Of a DNA stretch of 64,000 nucleotides, positions 62,490-64,000 are shown in pieces (position 1 is the stretch's first letter; every line of letters begins with the position of its first letter). The notes beneath the pieces are model-generated. The model ran no database searches and was not told the origin of the DNA. It was given only the letters and a program-made list of their open reading frames with translations. This DNA is from Tateyamaria omphalii (lineage in GTDB: Bacteria > Pseudomonadota > Alphaproteobacteria > Rhodobacterales > Rhodobacteraceae), in NCBI RefSeq assembly GCF_019802125.1, contig NZ_JAHVHT010000001.1, forward strand, positions 1,488,001 through 1,552,000, given 5' to 3'. The translations under genes were made by a program, and so were the position numbers.

Positions 62490-63617
62490 TCAGAGCGGCT
62501 CGATATCCCCTTCGGCCCGTCCAGCGTGGAACGCTGCCTGCCACGCCTCAAACGTGCTGGCCGCAATAGCATCGCGCATCCCCTGCATGATCTCCTGGAA
62601 GTAATGCAGGTTGTGCCAGGTCAGCAGCATGCCCGAAATCATCTCCTGCGCGCGGAACACGTGATGCAGATAGGCGCGCGAGTAATTGGAGCAGGCGGGA
62701 CAGGTGCACTCCTCATCCAGCGGGCGCGGATCGTCGGCATGGCGCGCATTCTTGATGTTGATCACGCCCCGGCGGGTAAAGACTTGGCCCGTGCGCCCCG
62801 ACCGCGAGGGCAAGACGCAATCCATCATGTCAATGCCGCGGGCCACAGCGCCCACAATGTCATCGGGCTTGCCAACGCCCATCAGATAGCGCGGCTTGTC
62901 CTTGGGCAGCTGCTCAGGCGCGTAGTCAAGGCATCCGAACATCGCTTCCTGCCCCTCGCCCACAGCCAGACCGCCAATGGCATAGCCCTCAAACCCGATG
63001 TCCTTCAACGCTTCGGCGCTCTCTTCGCGCAGGTCCTGTTCCAGCCCGCCCTGCTGGATGCCAAAAAGCGCATGACCGGGACGGTCACCGAAGGCTTCCC
63101 TCGACCTCGCAGCCCATCGCATGGATAGGCGCATGCTCTCGACAATACGATCCCGTTCAGCAGGAAGCGCCGGGCACTCGTCAAAGCACATCACGATGTC
63201 CGACCCAAGCAGGCGCTGGATCTCCATCGACCGCTCAGGCGTCAGGGCGTGCTTGGAGCCGTCGATATGGGATTTGAAGGTCACGCCCTCTTCGGTCAGC
63301 TTGCGCAACCCGGCAAGGCTCATCACCTGAAACCCGCCGCTGTCGGTCAGAATGGGCCGATCCCAATTCATGAACTTGTGCAGACCGCCCAACCGGTCGA
63401 TCCGCTCAGCAGTCGGGCGCAGCATCAGGTGGTAGGTGTTGCCAAGTAGAATATCGGCCCCGGTGGCCCGAACGCTCTCGGGCATCATCGCCTTGACCGT
63501 TGCAGCGGTCCCGACGGGCATGAATGCCGGGGTGCGAATATCACCGCGAGGGGTCGATATTACACCTGTGCGGGCACGACCATCTGTGGCCTGAAGATCA
63601 AAGGAAAAACTGCTCAT
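62490..63617 (-). CDS. tgt: queuine tRNA-ribosyltransferase
   Basis: Exchanges guanine 34 of Asp, Asn, His and Tyr tRNAs for the queuosine precursor preQ1. The 375-residue TIM-barrel enzyme has the general aspartate in [13 protein letters not shown] (about residue 93), the nucleophile in [18 protein letters not shown] (about 270), and the zinc site [17 protein letters not shown] (about 308-325, three Cys and one His). The length is normal. A possible hydrophobic mini-gene follows. Confidence 0.97.
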   Translation of the reverse strand: MSSFSFDLQATDGRARTGVISTPRGDIRTPAFMPVGTAATVKAMMPESVRATGADILLGNTYHLMLRPTAERIDRLGGLHKFMNWDRPILTDSGGFQVMSLAGLRKLTEEGVTFKSHIDGSKHALTPERSMEIQRLLGSDIVMCFDECPALPAERDRIVESMRLSMRWAARSREAFGDRPGHALFGIQQGGLEQDLREESAEALKDIGFEGYAIGGLAVGEGQEAMFGCLDYAPEQLPKDKPRYLMGVGKPDDIVGAVARGIDMMDCVLPSRSGRTGQVFTRRGVINIKNARHADDPRPLDEECTCPACSNYSRAYLHHVFRAQEMISGMLLTWHNLHYFQEIMQGMRDAIAASTFEAWQAAFHAGRAEGDIEPL

Positions 63618-63803
63618 GGCCCCTCATGCCGCGCGCGCAGGGAAATGCCAAGCCCCCGCACACCGGCCACAGAATGACCTAGCAAAGGACCAAGCGCGGC
63701 ACATTTGACGCCCGGTTTTAGACAAATTGTACCAATAACCCTTCGCTATTCCCGACGCCCTGCCGCTCCGGCATGGGCAACACATAGCATATGAGGCCTC
63801 GCC

Positions 63804-64000
63804 ATGAGCAGCGCAGGACTGACCCCCACGACCGTTACGGTCGAAGACACAGAGAACAAAAAGGGCTGGACGAGTATCACCAGCACATATGACGGCTTCG
63901 GATTTCTGGTGGCCAGAGCAACGGTGATGGATGACGGCAGCACTTTGTCGGAAACCTTCTTCGGCCCGCAACGGCTCAGCCTGACGGTCACCGACACCGC
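63804..64000 (+). CDS. start of an unrecognised gene, leaves right edge
   Basis: The frame from ATG 63804 is open to the end of the window (65 residues seen) with GAGG before the start. The residues are Thr, Ser, Asp and Gly rich (LTPTTVTVEDTENKKGWTSI, then YDGFGFLVARATVMDDGST), like the beginnings of large secreted repeat proteins, but no domain can be named from so short a piece. It could also be a small gene. Confidence 0.55.
   Translation, partial: MSSAGLTPTTVTVEDTENKKGWTSITSTYDGFGFLVARATVMDDGSTLSETFFGPQRLSLTVTDT

Overview
The window is a GC-rich stretch of chromosome from an alphaproteobacterium of the Rhodobacterales (roseobacter group). This rests on the gene content and order: a DksA with a single cysteine, the RNA methyltransferase plus PIN-domain pair known from Rhodobacter, an AmiC-PBP1A-prfB block, a RodZ-like gene next to ispG, ALAS-type hemA, Bpt, and several protein families (DUF2927, DUF6778, DUF2852, DUF2189) that I associate with this order. 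No phage, insertion sequence, CRISPR array or rRNA operon was seen. Five tRNA genes are present (Leu-CAA, two Asp-GTC, Val-UAC, Val-CAC).

Layout. 1-2 kb: the N-terminal part of an RTX-type calcium-binding protein running off the left edge, then a gene-free stretch and tRNA-Leu. 2-5.6 kb: YqaA/DedA membrane protein, DsbB, and an arginine-catabolism module (Lrp/AsnC regulator divergent from arginase and ornithine cyclodeaminase). 5.6-8.4 kb: an unrecognised 456-residue protein with a possible pore-forming-like C-terminus, a gene-free stretch with four short repeats, and dksA. 8.4-12.7 kb: a MoxR ATPase and a VWA/CoxE-like protein flanking a GNAT, a DUF2927 lipoprotein and a 56-residue membrane protein. 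12.7-22.7 kb: cytochrome P450, M48 peptidase, PIN protein, RNA methyltransferase, lipoprotein, glnE, YbaK-type deacylase, DUF2852, RDD and Bpt. 23-30.8 kb: an enlarged TRAP transporter (DctM, DctQ, TakP-like DctP) divergent from a Cache-domain histidine kinase and NarL-type regulator, then a short soluble MCP-like protein whose ribosome binding site lies in two alternative hairpins. 30.8-34 kb: the ilv operon with a leader peptide and terminator, and an unusual secreted-protein gene between the large and small subunit genes. 34-39 kb: XRE regulator, an OB-fold-like protein, a Rieske oxygenase, DUF2189 and an amidase. 39-51 kb: prfB, PBP1A, AmiC, aminotransferase, BepA-like M48 peptidase with DsbA-like oxidase, ispG, RodZ-like, hemA. 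51-64 kb: M20 peptidase, a frameshifted alpha/beta hydrolase, glycosyltransferase, P-loop sulfotransferase-like protein, tRNAs, GNAT, pirin, phosphatase, HU-like protein, lon, a small membrane protein, tgt, and the start of a gene leaving the right edge.

Most genes are housekeeping or metabolic. The parts that most deserve a second look are non-coding or compositional: the bistable hairpin over the MCP-like start, the ilv attenuator with an extra gene in the operon, the four-copy repeat at 7.7 kb, the enlarged TRAP permeases, the 456-residue protein at 5.9 kb, and the split hydrolase at 53.4 kb.
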